From Deltaproteobacteria bacterium HGW-Deltaproteobacteria-4 (GTDB lineage Bacteria > Desulfobacterota > Desulfuromonadia > Desulfuromonadales > UBA2197), in assembly GCA_002841765.1 (NCBI GenBank), contig PHAV01000005.1:1-64000 (forward strand): a DNA stretch of 64,000 nucleotides, given 5' to 3'. Every line of letters starts with the position of its first letter. Positions within the stretch are counted from its first letter, which is position 1. The position numbers and the translations under genes are program-made. Under the pieces are notes generated by a model. The model made no database searches. It had not been told where the DNA came from and worked only from the letters and a program-made list of their open reading frames with translations. Shown here one piece after another: positions 62,520 through 64,000 of this stretch.

Positions 62520-63308
62520 ATGATCGGGTCCGGGTTTTACTCCGAAGTGAAGAACTGCTTTGATCTCTTCTTTCCCCCCCTTTGTCTCCTTTGTCATGCC
62601 CCCCGCGGGGAGTCACCCGATCCCTCCCTCTGTTCGTGTTGTCTTGACGGCTTTCTCCCCGTCACCTCCCCATGTTGTCCTCGCTGCGCTCTCCCCTTTG
62701 CCACCATCGGTGGCGGCGATCATGTTTGCGGGGAATGCCTCCTGCAACCGCCGGATTTTTCCTGGACCGTCGCTGCCGGCCTTTATGAAGAGGCGCTGCG
62801 CCACGCCATTCATCGCTTCAAGTTTGATGGCCGCATTGCTCTCGATCGCCCCCTTGCCGGTCTTCTGGAAACGATCTGGCAGCGCACTGCCCCTGCCTGG
62901 ATTCCCGACCTCATCGTTCCGGTCCCCCTGCATCCCCACCGCCTCAGTCAACGCACCTATAATCAATCCCTGCTGATTGCCCGTGAACTTGGGCGCCGCC
63001 GGCAGCTCCCTGTCGATTCCCGTCTCCTGATCCGGATCCTGCCGACGGTGGCGCAGGCCGGGTTGACGGCGCGGGAGCGGCACAATAATCTCCGCGGGGC
63101 CTTTGCGTTAACCCGACCCCTGGCGGGGGAGAAAGTACTGCTGATTGACGATGTCATGACGACCGGGACGACGGCACGGATCTGTGCAACGGTGCTGCAC
63201 AGCGGTGGCGCGGGGGAGGTGGCGTTGGCGGTTTTGGCGCGGGCGCGGCGAAATTCAATGCTGGGGCTGGAGACGACGCTTCGCAGTGAGGGGAAGGAAA
63301 TCGGCTGA
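62520..63308 (+). CDS. comF: ComF-family phosphoribosyltransferase-like protein
   Basis: A 262-residue protein. The N-terminal zinc-binding part has CLLC, CSCC, CCPRC and CGEC (about 22-75). The C-terminal part is a PRTase fold with VPVPLHPHRLSQRTYNQS and the PRPP loop VLLIDDVMTTGTTARI. ComF/GntX proteins act in DNA uptake and single-strand DNA handling in naturally competent bacteria. In others the role is unclear. GGAGGGG lies just before the ATG. It is the last gene of the plus-strand run. Confidence 0.92.
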   Translation: MIGSGFYSEVKNCFDLFFPPLCLLCHAPRGESPDPSLCSCCLDGFLPVTSPCCPRCALPFATIGGGDHVCGECLLQPPDFSWTVAAGLYEEALRHAIHRFKFDGRIALDRPLAGLLETIWQRTAPAWIPDLIVPVPLHPHRLSQRTYNQSLLIARELGRRRQLPVDSRLLIRILPTVAQAGLTARERHNNLRGAFALTRPLAGEKVLLIDDVMTTGTTARICATVLHSGGAGEVALAVLARARRNSMLGLETTLRSEGKEIG

Positions 63309-63316
63309 CAAGGTTA

Positions 63317-64000
63317 TCAAGTCGTACGGCGCTGGCAACGCTCGAAGTTTGCGCGCTGCTCAATGCGGCGCATGATCAACAACACCTGTTGCTGCTCCAG
63401 ACCATCCCGTCTGAGTTCTCTGGCAAAATCCTTCAGTAGGGCTTTCCCTTCTTCGGCGCGCTCCAGGGAAAGCAGAAGAAGATAAAGGGTTCCGGCGGTC
63501 TTTTCACTGGTCGGAATCGCCTGCAAAGCGAGACGCAATGCCGCCATTTGTTCCTCGCTGCGCCGGCGTTGTACAAAAGCTTCTGCCAGCCACAGCGATA
63601 GATCAAAGACGCGTTGGGTGTTGTACTGGCGCAGAGTCAGAACATTGTGGTGGCTGGAAAATCCTGCAAGAAACTCCCCCTGCCACAAAGCAACGGCTTT
63701 GACCAACGCGCCGATCGCCGCATCCTCATCACCGTTACGCCGCAGGGCGGTCCCTTCTTCGTCCAGGGTTTTAAAGCGGTGCAGATCGACGCAACAATTT
63801 TCAATGGCAACGACCCCGTTCTTCAAGCTGAAGATATCCATCCCTGCCGAACTCCCGGTCTCTGTATTAAAGAGCCGGCGCAATCGTCCCAGCGTCGCAT
63901 CAAAGGAGGAGCGGGACTGTTTGGCCGGGCTCTCCGGCCAAAGCTCTGTTTCCAGGACTTCCCGGTCAACCCTTAAGTGGGGTGCTGACAAGAGGAGGGC
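63317..64000 (-). CDS. BTAD/SARP-like transcriptional regulator, C-terminal part (cut by window edge)
   Basis: The frame is open from the right edge to a stop at 63317 (227 residues visible). The first residues ALLLSAPHLRVDREVL continue into ETELWPE and SRSSFDATLGRLRRLF, the end of a winged-helix domain of the OmpR/SARP kind. The rest is a helical bacterial transcriptional activator domain (VDLHRFKTLDEEG, ALWQGEFLAGFSS). No true start is inside the window: the TTG at 63991 lies in the middle of the domain. The gene probably encodes a larger regulator, perhaps LuxR/MalT-like. It converges with comF. Confidence 0.8.
   Translation of the reverse strand, partial: ALLLSAPHLRVDREVLETELWPESPAKQSRSSFDATLGRLRRLFNTETGSSAGMDIFSLKNGVVAIENCCVDLHRFKTLDEEGTALRRNGDEDAAIGALVKAVALWQGEFLAGFSSHHNVLTLRQYNTQRVFDLSLWLAEAFVQRRRSEEQMAALRLALQAIPTSEKTAGTLYLLLLSLERAEEGKALLKDFARELRRDGLEQQQVLLIMRRIEQRANFERCQRRTT

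Noticed and set aside
1-64000. CRISPR array, prophage or secretion-system cluster
   Set aside because: No regularly spaced repeats, phage structural genes or system-specific gene sets were found. Apart from the left edge the window is ordinary chromosome.

Overview
The window is a gene-dense, GC-rich stretch of a Gram-negative bacterial chromosome, most like a member of the Desulfuromonadales (Geobacter/Desulfuromonas relatives). This is inferred from the gene families and their order, not from any 16S sequence. Supporting signs are an F0 cluster (atpZ-atpI-atpB-atpE) standing apart from the F1 genes, several two-component systems including a sigma54 (NtrC-type) regulator, a PPDK regulatory protein, two DksA-family proteins, and HD-GYP and GGDEF/EAL signalling proteins. 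Two tRNA genes are present (Pro-CGG and Phe-GAA). No rRNA, CRISPR array or prophage gene cluster is visible.

Layout. 1-512: edge of an IS256-like element, an open frame cut by it, and short repeats beside the 3' end of tRNA-Pro, which look like the end of an integrated island. 680-9303 (minus): cysS, a pseudopilin and mltA, then two sensor kinase/response regulator pairs and the PPDK regulatory protein. 9437-12387: three RNA or ribosomal-protein methyltransferases (prmA, rsmE, rlmJ) and a convergent unknown gene. 12463-16305 (minus): an aminotransferase behind a short alanine-rich leader ORF and a terminator, then the tail-specific protease prc. 16419-18227: the F0 cluster with a near-consensus promoter. 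18354-24742: tcdA, tatD, hypAB, a double-Cache kinase with its sigma54 regulator, and tRNA-Phe. 24807-28713 (minus): radA, a 36-residue small ORF, a PH-like membrane protein, dksA and a GAF kinase. 28778-31789: a zinc uptake operon (zur-znuA-znuC-znuB) under a perfect palindromic operator. 31850-36879: an ABC-F ATPase, a structured intergenic region and a GGDEF/EAL protein. 36880-41462: the glycine betaine transporter proVWX and a convergent porin. 41876-43268: a likely anaerobic or nitrosative-stress operon (redox-disulfide protein, Cys-rich protein, hemerythrin) behind an FNR-like box. 43328-54609: uvrA, UPF0158, a zinc-ribbon protein, cardiolipin synthase, a HEAT/HD-GYP pair, plsC and RNase J. 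54626-64000: uppP, yggU, divIVA, then a long plus-strand run (aroF, nadD, rsfS, rlmH, dksA-like, a LapA-LapB fusion, gpmI, comF), and a BTAD-type regulator cut by the right edge.

The most interesting signals are these. (1) The aminotransferase has what looks like a complete transcription-attenuation leader: promoter, Shine-Dalgarno, a 37-codon ORF with 12 Ala codons, a terminator, and a 9-base segment in the Ala-codon run that can pair with the terminator's 5' arm. (2) Adjacent HEAT-repeat and HD-GYP proteins appear to share one N-terminal domain. (3) The GGDEF/EAL gene is flanked by hairpins with identical 9-base arms, in an unusually structured intergenic region. (4) LapA and LapB appear fused in one protein. 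(5) A tRNA-Pro island boundary carries an insertion sequence. Most other genes are ordinary housekeeping functions.
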